Part shown: in pieces, positions 8,581 through 16,241 of the stretch | Layout: each line of letters starts with the position of its first letter | How positions within the stretch are numbered: position 1 is the first letter of the stretch | Origin: PSRF01 sp051000815 | Lineage (GTDB): Bacteria > Acidobacteriota > Blastocatellia > Pyrinomonadales > Pyrinomonadaceae | Reading direction: 5' to 3' | Length of the DNA: 64,000 nucleotides | Assembly: GCA_051000815.1 (NCBI GenBank) | Contig: JBPCNX010000092.1 | Location: 1-64,000 of the forward strand | Position numbers and translations under genes: made by a program | The notes under the pieces: generated by a model | Seen by the model: the letters and a program-made list of their open reading frames with translations, nothing else | Databases searched by the model: none | What the model was told of the DNA's origin: nothing

Positions 8581-9012
8581 TTATCCCGCCTGAGCTTTGG
8601 CCAATTCGTAAGCACCGTTCCAGGTGGCTTCCACTTCGGTCTCCGACTTTGCCACTGTCTTGAACGTGCCACCGCCAGTGAGGCCGCGGTACCGGCCATC
8701 GCCGCCTGTGAATTTAAAAGTTCCTTCGACGGTCATCGTGCCACCTGCCGCGGAGACTTTGCCCTCGAATGTTCCAAAGTCTCTGCCTCCGTCTGGATGG
8801 ACGTTGTTGAAGTAACCGGTTTGCGAGCCCTCGCTGTTGAGCAAGTCGTTAACGCCCCAGTAGGTTATCTTCGAGTCGTTCCACAACGGATCAGGCGACT
8901 TCTGCGTGCCATTAACCTCGGCGATGGCGAGTAGATGATTGGACTGGTCATTCAGAGGCAGTCCAAACTGTTGAGTGATTTTTCCGGAAAAAGATCCTGA
9001 GATGGAAGGCAT
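8581..9012 (-). CDS. Hypothetical small beta-rich protein
   Basis: A 143-residue protein with no recognised family. The start at 9012 is set by AGGAGAG 8 bases upstream; longer frames run into the repeat. There is no signal peptide. The sequence is rich in Gly, Thr and aromatic residues with short alternating stretches (GTFEGKV, GTMTVEGTFKF, GDGRYRGLTGGGTF). This suggests a small beta-barrel such as allene-oxide-cyclase-like or lipocalin-like folds, though that is only a shape-level guess. It sits between two direct copies of the 265-bp element, so it could have been moved or amplified with them. Confidence 0.65.
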   Translation of the reverse strand: MPSISGSFSGKITQQFGLPLNDQSNHLLAIAEVNGTQKSPDPLWNDSKITYWGVNDLLNSEGSQTGYFNNVHPDGGRDFGTFEGKVSAAGGTMTVEGTFKFTGGDGRYRGLTGGGTFKTVAKSETEVEATWNGAYELAKAQAG

Positions 9013-9134
9013 TGATGTTCTCTCCTTTTGCTTTCTTAGGTTGGTTGTTGCGTGGGTTGTTGGGCGCATTCTGACCGGCTCTAGCGCCACTGTCAATGAA
9101 CAACGCGCGTTCCCAAACAGCTCTTTTGATCTGA

Positions 9135-9396
9135 GCAAATTTGCAGGTTGGAAGGAAGCAGTCACTACATTGCCAATTCCAATTGCCGATTTTCGATTAG
9201 CCCGGTGCGGAATGAGGTCAGTACCACCACGCGGTAACGGGTGGCCCGATCGAATAGCACTCAACGCTCGCGCAATTACAAAGAAGTCGGCACCATGATT
9301 GATTCGGAGATGAAGTTTGTGAGACCTGAGCGGGGGCGACTTGAATCTTCCGTACTTCAAGCTAATGACTGCCCCCTTCCCAACTTGCAAATGTGC
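9135..9396. mobile_element. MITE-like element, copy 2
   Basis: A direct-orientation copy of the 8270 element, with matching termini (GCAAATTTGCAGGTTGG at the left, CCCCCTTCCCAACTTGCAAA at the right), the same heptads with one shortened to 6 nt, and the GTCAGTACC/CCACGCGGTAACGGGTGG core. The pair brackets the gene at 8581-9012. The 480-bp gap 9013-9492 holds nothing else that I can name. Confidence 0.75.
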
Positions 9397-9492
9397 ACAC
9401 CTGAGTGGTTGAGTCCAAAGTTGCACACTCTTAAAGGCTGGAATTAGGTCAAATTTAAGAACAAACGCCTTGCCCGGTGCGTACAATCTCCC

Positions 9493-11307
9493 ATGAGTAC
9501 CCCTCCAATCGATCATCCAGTCGCCCACGCTGACCAACCGACCTTCGACCAATCAATCCCCCAGACGCCGACCTCGCAGACGACAATGAAGAAGCCGCTC
9601 CGGCTATGGCCCGGCGTGGTTGGTGCGGTTTTGATCGCGTTGGGGTGGTTTATTATTCCGCTCCTTGTTCCCGCGGCCGCGTTCTACGGAATGCTCGCCG
9701 GCATGCTGGGCGTAGTCGCGGTCGTACTGTGGTGGTTGTTGTTCAGCCGGGCGCGTTGGTACGAGCGTGTTGGTGCAGTCGTTCTGATCATCGTCGCACT
9801 GTTCGTAGCCTATCGCTTGATCCACGTGTCGATTGCGAACGGGGCGATGGGTTTTTTGTTTTATGTCCTGATTGTTCCGGTACTCTGCCTCGCGTTAGTG
9901 GCTTGGGCCGTCGCTATTAATCGACTGTCTGTTACCAGTCCAGTTTCGAATCCAGCGCGGCGCGGGTTGCTCGTGCTCGCCATCCTGCTCGTGTGTGGAG
10001 GATTCACACTGATCCGCACGGGCGGGATAACAGCTAACTTCGAAAACGATATCCACTGGCGGTGGACGAAAACTCCCGAGGAACTTCTCCTGGCCCAGTC
10101 CGGCGACGAGGCGACGGCGGTCGTCTCAGTTCCATCGGCTCCGGCAGCAGCGACAACGGGAACTAACTGGAATGGCTTTCGCGGACCCGAGCGCGACGGC
10201 ATCGTACGCGGCGTGCGGATCGAGACAGACTGGTCGAAGTCGCCGCCAGTCGAGCTTTGGCGGCGGGCGATTGGACCGGCATGGTCATCCTTCGCGGTCA
10301 GCGGCGACCGTTTCTACACTCAGGAGCAGCGCGGTAACGAAGAGGTCGTCGCCTGCTACAACTTGAGCAACGGTAAACCCGTCTGGCGGCATGGCGACGC
10401 GGTCCGGTTCTGGGAGTCGAATGCCGGTGCTGGTCCGCGCGGGACGCCGACAGTCAGCGGTGGCCGGGTCTACGCCCTTGGCGCGACTGGAGTTCTGAAC
10501 GCGCTCGACGCCACTAACGGCGCCGTGGTGTGGTCGCGCAACGCGGCGTCCGACACTAAGGCGAAGCTTCCGATTTGGGGTTTTGCGAGTTCACCGTTGG
10601 TAGTCGGCGACGTTGTCGTAGTCGCGACCGCCGGCAAGCTCGCCGCTTATGACGTAGCAACCGGCAATCCGCGTTGGTACGGACCCGACGGCGGCTCCGG
10701 CTACAGTTCACCTCATCTAATAACGATCAACGGAGTCCAGCAGATTCTGCTGCTGAGCGGAACAGGTGCGACCAGCTTCGCGCCCGATGGCAAGCAACTC
10801 TGGCAACATCCTTTGCCAGAGGGCCCTCGCATAGTGCAGCCAGCCGTGACCGCTGAGGGCGATGTCCTGACTCACGACGGCGAGAGCAGCTACATGCGCC
10901 GAATTGCAGTTGCCCAGGGACCAGGTGGATGGACCGCCGCAGAGCGCTGGAACTCAGTCGGGCTGAATCCCTACTTCAGCGACTTCGTCGTTCACAAGGG
11001 CCATGCCTACGGCTTCTCGGGCAGCAGCATCGCCTGCATCGATCTCAAGGACGGGGAACTCAAGTGGAAGGGCGGACGCTACGGCCATGGCCAACTCGTC
11101 CTGTTGTTCGACCAGGATTTGCTGCTTGTGTTGTCGGAGGATGGTCAGCTGGCGCTGGTCGGCGCTGCCATCGACCAGTTCAAGGAAGTCGGGCGAGTAC
11201 CAGCGATCAAGGGCAAGACGTGGAACCACCCGGTACTGGCCGGCGATGTACTGCTGGTTCGCAACGGCGAGGAGATGGCCGCGTTCCGGTTGTCCCTTGG
11301 CGGCTGA
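9493..11307 (+). CDS. Membrane-anchored PQQ-like beta-propeller protein
   Basis: 604 residues. After a Pro/Thr/Gln-rich start come five predicted membrane segments (about 41-60, 63-85, 93-112, 119-143, 158-175). A long extracytoplasmic domain follows with WNGFRGPERDG near 205 and repeated strands such as VYALGATGVLNALDATNGAVVW, characteristic of PQQ-like (BamB, quinoprotein dehydrogenase) propellers. I see no dehydrogenase calcium/PQQ residues that would prove catalysis, so this is a propeller of unknown ligand tied to the membrane. The ATG at 9586 (MKKPLR) is an alternative start; neither has a clear ribosome site. It stands alone. Confidence 0.8.
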   Translation: MSTPPIDHPVAHADQPTFDQSIPQTPTSQTTMKKPLRLWPGVVGAVLIALGWFIIPLLVPAAAFYGMLAGMLGVVAVVLWWLLFSRARWYERVGAVVLIIVALFVAYRLIHVSIANGAMGFLFYVLIVPVLCLALVAWAVAINRLSVTSPVSNPARRGLLVLAILLVCGGFTLIRTGGITANFENDIHWRWTKTPEELLLAQSGDEATAVVSVPSAPAAATTGTNWNGFRGPERDGIVRGVRIETDWSKSPPVELWRRAIGPAWSSFAVSGDRFYTQEQRGNEEVVACYNLSNGKPVWRHGDAVRFWESNAGAGPRGTPTVSGGRVYALGATGVLNALDATNGAVVWSRNAASDTKAKLPIWGFASSPLVVGDVVVVATAGKLAAYDVATGNPRWYGPDGGSGYSSPHLITINGVQQILLLSGTGATSFAPDGKQLWQHPLPEGPRIVQPAVTAEGDVLTHDGESSYMRRIAVAQGPGGWTAAERWNSVGLNPYFSDFVVHKGHAYGFSGSSIACIDLKDGELKWKGGRYGHGQLVLLFDQDLLLVLSEDGQLALVGAAIDQFKEVGRVPAIKGKTWNHPVLAGDVLLVRNGEEMAAFRLSLGG

Positions 11308-11520
11308 GATGGGTCCTTTGCTGCCATCGCTAATACTGCTCGCCCGTTATCTCAAAGGCGGGAGTTAGCTTGCCAGTTTGGAAGATTGAGGTGCAACGAC
11401 GGGCGGGCGGGGGCAAGCCCACCTTCTCGACCTCAAACTAAAAAGAGTTGAACTTCGTCCCTGGTCGTGAAAGAGTTCAAGAAGAAACAATAAAACAGGG
11501 CGGGCTTATTACGATAGTGG

Positions 11521-11799
11521 ATGAGATTGACTAGTCCAGGCGGCGCTGATCCCGAAGCGTTGGATCTCGGAATCGGAATGCTGGTGCAGGCAGTGGGTTA
11601 TGCGGTCCTCGGCGCAATGATTAGGCGCCGATCTGTCAAAGCCCTTTGGGTGGCTGGTATACTCTTCTTCCTGGATACGCTTCTTGCGCTTGTGATGCCG
11701 TCTTCTGGAAAAGGCTTGATCACGATGATTTTATTTCGCGGCTTTCTCATCTATCTGCTGGTTCGTTATATTCGCAGGCAGCGAGCGCTGGCTCAATAA
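11521..11799 (+). CDS. Small membrane protein, unknown function
   Basis: 92 residues with three likely membrane segments (about 18-33, 41-60, 66-83) and a basic C terminus (RYIRRQRALAQ), a topology signal for a cytoplasmic end. There is no recognised family and no strong ribosome site before the ATG at 11521. It lies 40 bases upstream of the DUF6152 gene in the same direction, so the two may be co-transcribed. Confidence 0.55.
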   Translation: MRLTSPGGADPEALDLGIGMLVQAVGYAVLGAMIRRRSVKALWVAGILFFLDTLLALVMPSSGKGLITMILFRGFLIYLLVRYIRRQRALAQ

Positions 11800-11839
11800 G
11801 CACCGGCGCAGGGGGAGTATTGAACAGGGAGGTCTCGAG

Positions 11840-12201
11840 GTGATCAATCGTTTCTTAACTGCAGTTCTAATTAGCGCGTTTGCATTGAGTGTCGGGTCTA
11901 ATGTCATCGCACATCATGGATGGGCTGAATTTGACCGAAGCAGAAAGGTCGAGGTCACCGGCGTCATCGTTGAATCGAAATACGAAAATCCACACACGTT
12001 CGCAAGAGTGAGAACTGACCAGGGAGAATGGGCGGTTGAGTTGTCCGCAGTCGCCCGCATGAAGCGACATGCCATCACCGCGGAAATGATCAAGCCTGGA
12101 ACCCGAGTTACCCTCGTTGGTCACCCGCATAAAAGAAAGCACGCGAAATGAAAGCAATTCAAATGGTGCGCGGTGGGAAGACTTATGATCTGACTTCATG
12201 A
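11840..12201 (+). pseudogene. DUF6152 family gene with C-terminal frameshift
   Basis: A GTG start at 11840 is preceded by AGGGAGG. The frame gives a signal peptide and the family hallmark AHHGWAEFD, then GVIVESKYENPHTFARV and a W-x-VEL strand, and stops at 12151 after KRKHAK (103 residues). The missing family C terminus is present one frame over, from the ATG at 12148: MKAIQMVRGGKTYDLTS, stopping at 12199-12201. A single lost base near 12147 therefore truncates the protein by about 17 residues. DUF6152 proteins are small secreted proteins of unknown role, often beside DUF6644 as here. If the indel is an assembly error the gene is intact. Confidence 0.7.
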
Positions 12202-12216
12202 TCGGTCCGATCAAAA

Positions 12217-12234
12217 GCGCTGACAAGTCAGCGC
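12217..12234. repeat. Perfect 8-bp hairpin between DUF6152 and DUF6644
   Basis: GCGCTGAC-AA-GTCAGCGC. It lies in the 48-base space between the two genes and has no T-tract, so it reads as a REP-like palindrome or an mRNA-stability hairpin rather than a terminator. Confidence 0.6.
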
Positions 12235-12249
12235 ACTCCATAAAACTTG

Positions 12250-12744
12250 ATGGAAGCAACGGACGCGCAAACGATCTGGGCCTGGCTTGAGTCGACCCTT
12301 ATTGCCACTGCAATGCGCGAGTGGACATGGCTTTATCCCATTGTCGAGATAGCGCACATCATCGGCTTCGTTGTGCTTGTGGGATCTGCTTTCTTATTTG
12401 ACCTGCGTTTGCTCGGCGTCTCTCGCAAATTGCCTGTCGCAGATCTTGCTCGTCATTTGTTGCGTTGGTCTCGTCTGAGTATATTCGTCGTCGTGCCGAC
12501 GGGTTTCCTCATGTTCATGACGAACGCCACGACCATGATTGAGAATCCAGTGTTTCGTCTCAAACTATTCTTTATTGCGCTGGCAGGTATCAATGCGCTG
12601 GTCTTCCGTCTGTGGACGGCAAAGTCAGTCGCGGATTGGAACATTGACATGCCTTCGCCTTCAGCCGCAAAGCTCTCGGCCTCGTTCTCTTTGCTACTCT
12701 GGTCAGCGGTAATCTCATGTGGCCGGCTCATTGCTTTCTTCTGA
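12250..12744 (+). CDS. DUF6644 family membrane protein
   Basis: 164 residues from the ATG at 12250; a TTG one codon upstream is the alternative. Four membrane segments lie at about 28-52, 76-94, 104-123 and 142-164. The pattern PIVEIAHIIGFVVLVGSAFLFD with a His in the first segment resembles DUF6644 proteins, which are commonly encoded next to DUF6152. The His residues in membrane segments invite a haem or metal role, but nothing here proves it. It is probably co-transcribed with the DUF6152 gene upstream. Confidence 0.7.
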   Translation: MEATDAQTIWAWLESTLIATAMREWTWLYPIVEIAHIIGFVVLVGSAFLFDLRLLGVSRKLPVADLARHLLRWSRLSIFVVVPTGFLMFMTNATTMIENPVFRLKLFFIALAGINALVFRLWTAKSVADWNIDMPSPSAAKLSASFSLLLWSAVISCGRLIAFF

Positions 12745-12799
12745 TAATGAGGTTAGTTAACCACCCGTTGAGCAAGAAAGTTCTGTTTGGGATTTGGGA

Positions 12800-13369
12800 A
12801 TGGGGCGTCAGATAGCTTTTGGCAACAGTGATCTTTTTGATCAGACTTCAATGCCAATGATGTATTGCCCACAATGCGGCCGAGAACTTGACTTGGGTTC
12901 TGGCGATGTACGCTTCTGCCGGTACTGCGGCTTTTCTCTCACTGACACTAAAGAGGCGCTCCAGGGTTATTCTGAACAAAGGCGCACCGGCTTCTCAATC
13001 GTCACCTGGTCGTACGCCTTATTGTTACTGGTGACTCTGCTCCTGCATGGTAACTACATTCCCCTGAACACTGGATGGGGCTACTGGCTGTCGGCTCTCC
13101 TCATTGTTGTGAGCGTCAGCTTCTTTGGCTCGGCCGCACTGAGCGCATTGAAGCCTGCGATGTTTGCAAAGAAAAAGCGTAGTGGCAAAGGCGCGCTTCA
13201 ATCTGCTGGGGGCACTCCCGTCGCCCTTGGAATTGCGAAGTCGCCGAATGCTTCTTTACCTCAGGCCGGCCGCGTCAGTGTCGAGCTAGAAAGTCAGGAG
13301 CGCCAAATATCAATGACGAGGCGACAAGGGAGCGTTATTGAAGACACCACCAGAAAGTTGGGTGACTAG
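12800..13369 (+). CDS. Zinc-ribbon membrane protein
   Basis: 189 residues. A zinc ribbon is formed by C23PQC26 and C40RYC43, followed by two membrane segments (from WSYALLLLVTLLL and from YWLSALLIVVSV). The basic, Ser-rich cytoplasmic tail ends SVIEDTTRKLGD, a C-terminal motif shared by many zinc-ribbon proteins of this kind. Its function is unknown; such proteins may be membrane sensors or scaffolds. The start is uncertain: ATG at 12800 is used, and the ATG pair just before YCPQCG would give a more typical N terminus. It runs in the same direction as the DUF6644 gene, 55 bases downstream. Confidence 0.65.
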   Translation: MGRQIAFGNSDLFDQTSMPMMYCPQCGRELDLGSGDVRFCRYCGFSLTDTKEALQGYSEQRRTGFSIVTWSYALLLLVTLLLHGNYIPLNTGWGYWLSALLIVVSVSFFGSAALSALKPAMFAKKKRSGKGALQSAGGTPVALGIAKSPNASLPQAGRVSVELESQERQISMTRRQGSVIEDTTRKLGD

Positions 13370-13503
13370 ACGTCGGTTGAATTGTCCGCCGTAGCCAACA
13401 AGGTGCTCCACTCAAACCAGGGGGGTGTTGTATCGAAAAGTTTCCTGCTTGGAGTGAGTGAATCGTAACTTGTCGCTGCCATGATGTGCGCTACTGATCG
13501 CCA

Positions 13504-14166
13504 TCACGGCGTGGGTGTCACCCGAGGTGTCGCTGTCGCCGGAGTTCTTACCGTTGCGGAAGGCCGTGGCGAAGCTGCTGTCGAAGCCGCTGGTGAAGCC
13601 TTGGCTGCCGGCGATGCGGAAGCGGCCGGCGCCATTATGCGAGTCGCTGCGCCGGCGACCAGCTTCCATTCGCCATTGCGCCGGGCGAAGGTGTCAACGA
13701 AGCGATACTCACCACTGATGTCCATTGTCTTTCCATCAGGCATTTTGTATTTGCCATTCTTCAAAACATTATGGCCAATAACGACGGCCGCATCTTTGTC
13801 GAGAACCTTTACCTGCAACTCCCTTATCTCGATCGAGTCTGCGGTCATTGCGCCGCTGCCGATGTCTTTCAAATCCTGCTCTTTGTTTCCCTTGCTGCCA
13901 TCGGGATAAATAAAGACCGCGTCGTCGGCCTCAACGCGCCCGGCTGCAGCCACATCTTTCTCTCTGACTACTCGTGGCCAATCATTTTCGATACGAAGCA
14001 ATTCAGCTTCGATGGCTGCTGTATCTACAACTTCCCTATCAGAATTGGTGTTGGCGGTGGGTACGGCCGAGCGGTTGGTATCGGGCGCAGGCTGACAGGC
14101 CATCTGACCGAGTATTAACAGCGACATGGCTGCCAACAGCGCCGCCGTCAAGGTGATTTTTCTCAT
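13504..14166 (-). CDS. NTF2-like (DUF4440/SnoaL-type) lipoprotein
   Basis: 220 residues. The start at 14166 has AAGGAG 8 bases upstream. A signal peptide ends in a lipobox-like LGQMAC, so the mature protein is probably lipid-anchored. After a Thr/Asn linker, residues about 55-170 form a DUF4440/SnoaL-like NTF2 fold: IENDWPRVVREKD, then DDAVFIYPDGS, and the closing FARRNGEWKLVAG. The last 45 residues are a low-complexity Ala/Pro/Ser/Thr tail, unusual for the fold and possibly a spacer in the envelope. Members range from enzymes to ligand binders, so the function is open. It stands alone. Confidence 0.75.
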   Translation of the reverse strand: MRKITLTAALLAAMSLLILGQMACQPAPDTNRSAVPTANTNSDREVVDTAAIEAELLRIENDWPRVVREKDVAAAGRVEADDAVFIYPDGSKGNKEQDLKDIGSGAMTADSIEIRELQVKVLDKDAAVVIGHNVLKNGKYKMPDGKTMDISGEYRFVDTFARRNGEWKLVAGAATRIMAPAASASPAAKASPAASTAASPRPSATVRTPATATPRVTPTP

Positions 14167-14540
14167 AAGACCAGCTCCTTTGTTGTCGGAATAGCCAGTC
14201 AATTTGATGACTGGGGCAAAGCGGAATTTCGCGCAAGCCTTAGCTTGGCACACACTCGTCGCGAAATTGTTCTTAGAGCAATGGGCTATATGACAAAAGC
14301 CTGACGGAGTCAACAGTTCAGCTGGTGGGGTTTCGGAGTCGGGTCAGCGGACTTGAGCCACGCTCTAATTCCCTGTTCCGGGCTCTTGAAACCATTGACA
14401 GGACGAAACCGCTGGGATTATTGTCCCTCCCATCGGACCCTTGGACAGGCCAATTGGGACAGTCAGCTTCCAAATCCGCCGGCGCTCCCGGCCTTCCACA
14501 GACACTTCACAACACACCTTTGCGATTAGGAGAGTTCCCG

Positions 14541-15029
14541 ATGATTTACTCAATTATCAAGCGCACAGCGCAACCAAAGAATCTCTTTTTTCTGGGTGCG
14601 GCCTTGTTTCTTGTCATCCTGGTTGCCCCGAGTATGCCGGGTCAAAAAAGAGCGGGCGATGACGATAAGCCGCTTTACCAGGATTATCGCGGCATTCAGA
14701 TCGGCATGGCTGCCGACGACGTTCGCAAGAAGCTTGGCGACCCGACTGACAAGGGCGACGAACAGGATTTCTTCGCGCTCAACGATGCCGAAAGCGCTCA
14801 GATTTATTATGACAAGACAAAAAAGGTCATGGCTATCTCCGCTAACTTTCTCCAGGGCGCGCAGAACATTCCAACTCCGAAGTCGTTATTCGGCGCCGAC
14901 CTGACGGCGAAGCCCGATGGTTCGGTTTACAGAATGGCACGTTACCCAAAGGCCGGTTACTGGTTGGCCTACAGTAAGACCGCGGGCGTTTCGCCTTTGA
15001 TTACAGTGACGCTCCAGAAGATCGATTAA
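14541..15029 (+). CDS. Secreted BamE/OmlA-like small protein
   Basis: 162 residues from the ATG at 14541, with AGGAGAG just upstream. After a hydrophobic export segment (residues about 15-33), the mature part starts with YRGIQIGMAADDVRKKLGDPTDKGD. That is the helix-turn pattern of SmpA/OmlA (BamE-like) domains: a conserved G-M-x3-V then L-G-x-P. Real BamE is a lipoprotein of the outer-membrane assembly machine, but this one has no lipobox Cys and many such domains serve other roles. It is monocistronic. Confidence 0.65.
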   Translation: MIYSIIKRTAQPKNLFFLGAALFLVILVAPSMPGQKRAGDDDKPLYQDYRGIQIGMAADDVRKKLGDPTDKGDEQDFFALNDAESAQIYYDKTKKVMAISANFLQGAQNIPTPKSLFGADLTAKPDGSVYRMARYPKAGYWLAYSKTAGVSPLITVTLQKID

Positions 15030-15045
15030 AAACAAGACTGATCTT

Positions 15046-15073
15046 CGTACTTTGTACTTGGTTCTTTGTACTT
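15046..15073. repeat. Heptad tract (CGTACTT family)
   Basis: Four 7-mers in a row: CGTACTT, TGTACTT, GGTTCTT, TGTACTT. It lies 16 bases after the stop of the BamE-like gene, in the 166-bp gap before queG. Confidence 0.75.
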
Positions 15074-15195
15074 AAGCCTGAGCCTTCCATTCCAGACGAA
15101 GTTCAAAGCTGAAAGCCTATTCCTAACCTTTGCGATAGCGGCGTCTCACCCTCCGCCGCTGGACGCCTTACTCGTCCACGCTTATCCTGACCTAC

Positions 15196-16185
15196 GTGCA
15201 GAGTCTCAGTGAAAACGTTTCGCGCAGTCTTCCCCGGAATCCGCACTTCAAGGACCTCGGTAGCCGGGTTCGCGACTACGCCCGGGCCCAAGGCTTTGAT
15301 CTGGTGGGCATCGTTCCCGCGGAAGCTCTCAGCCATGAACGCGAGCTTCTCCGCGAATGGCTGGCGCGCGGCTATCATGGCGAGATGTCCTGGATGGCCC
15401 GCGATCCGGAGTTGCGCGCCGACCCGCGAAAGTTTTTTCCCGAGGCGCGTTCAGTAATCGTTGTCGCGATTAATTACTACACTCCGCAAAACCATTCCCA
15501 GGAACCTGACACCGGAAAGATTTCTCGTTATGCCTGGGGCGACGACTATCATGATGTTGTCGCCGCTAAACTGCGCGCGCTGCTTTCCTGGATCAAGGAG
15601 GAAGTTCCGACGGCGGCAGGCAAAGTGTGTGTCGATATTCAACCGATGATGGACAAAGCCTGGGCGGTTCATGCCGGCCTCGGCTGGATCGGCAAACATT
15701 CCAACCTGATCACAAAAGACCTGGGCTCCTGGGTTTTTATCGGTGAGTTATTGATCAATCTGGAACTGGATTACGACCACGAGCAGATCGAGGATCACTG
15801 CGGCACCTGCACACTCTGCATCGATGCCTGTCCGACAGCGGCCATCACCGAACCCTACGTCGTCGATTCCAACAAGTGCATTTCATACGCCACTATCGAG
15901 TCGCGCGCGCCGGAGATTCCCACTCCCATTACAGAGCAACTCGAGGGCTGGCTTTACGGCTGCGATATTTGCCAGGACGTCTGCCCCTGGAACCGCTTTG
16001 CGGAAACTACCTCCGAGCACCGTTTCGAACCGCGAACAGGAAATGTCAACGCAAGTCTCAAGACAATTCTCGAACTCACACCCGCAGAATATGCCGATCG
16101 TTTCCGTGGCAGCGCGATGAAACGGGCTAAACTGGCGGGACTTCAGCGCAATGCACGCGCATTGCAGAAATCTGACAGTACTTAG
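15196..16185 (+). CDS. queG: Epoxyqueuosine reductase QueG
   Basis: 329 residues. QueG reduces epoxyqueuosine to queuosine in tRNA, the last step of Q synthesis, using cobalamin and two [4Fe-4S] clusters. Visible are the N-terminal DUF1730 domain, the catalytic-Asp region CVDIQPMMDKAW (Asp147), and two ferredoxin-like clusters: C202GTC205TLC208 with C212P, and C256DIC259QDVC263P. It lacks the C-terminal HEAT-repeat extension of the longer enzymes, matching the short class. The GTG start at 15196 is a best guess. It is not next to other queuosine genes; queF is at 54.4 kb. Confidence 0.92.
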   Translation: MQSLSENVSRSLPRNPHFKDLGSRVRDYARAQGFDLVGIVPAEALSHERELLREWLARGYHGEMSWMARDPELRADPRKFFPEARSVIVVAINYYTPQNHSQEPDTGKISRYAWGDDYHDVVAAKLRALLSWIKEEVPTAAGKVCVDIQPMMDKAWAVHAGLGWIGKHSNLITKDLGSWVFIGELLINLELDYDHEQIEDHCGTCTLCIDACPTAAITEPYVVDSNKCISYATIESRAPEIPTPITEQLEGWLYGCDICQDVCPWNRFAETTSEHRFEPRTGNVNASLKTILELTPAEYADRFRGSAMKRAKLAGLQRNARALQKSDST

Positions 16186-16241
16186 TCTTAAAAAAGCTAA
16201 TTAAGCCGAACCATCATCGCTTGCAACGAGGCAACCAACAA

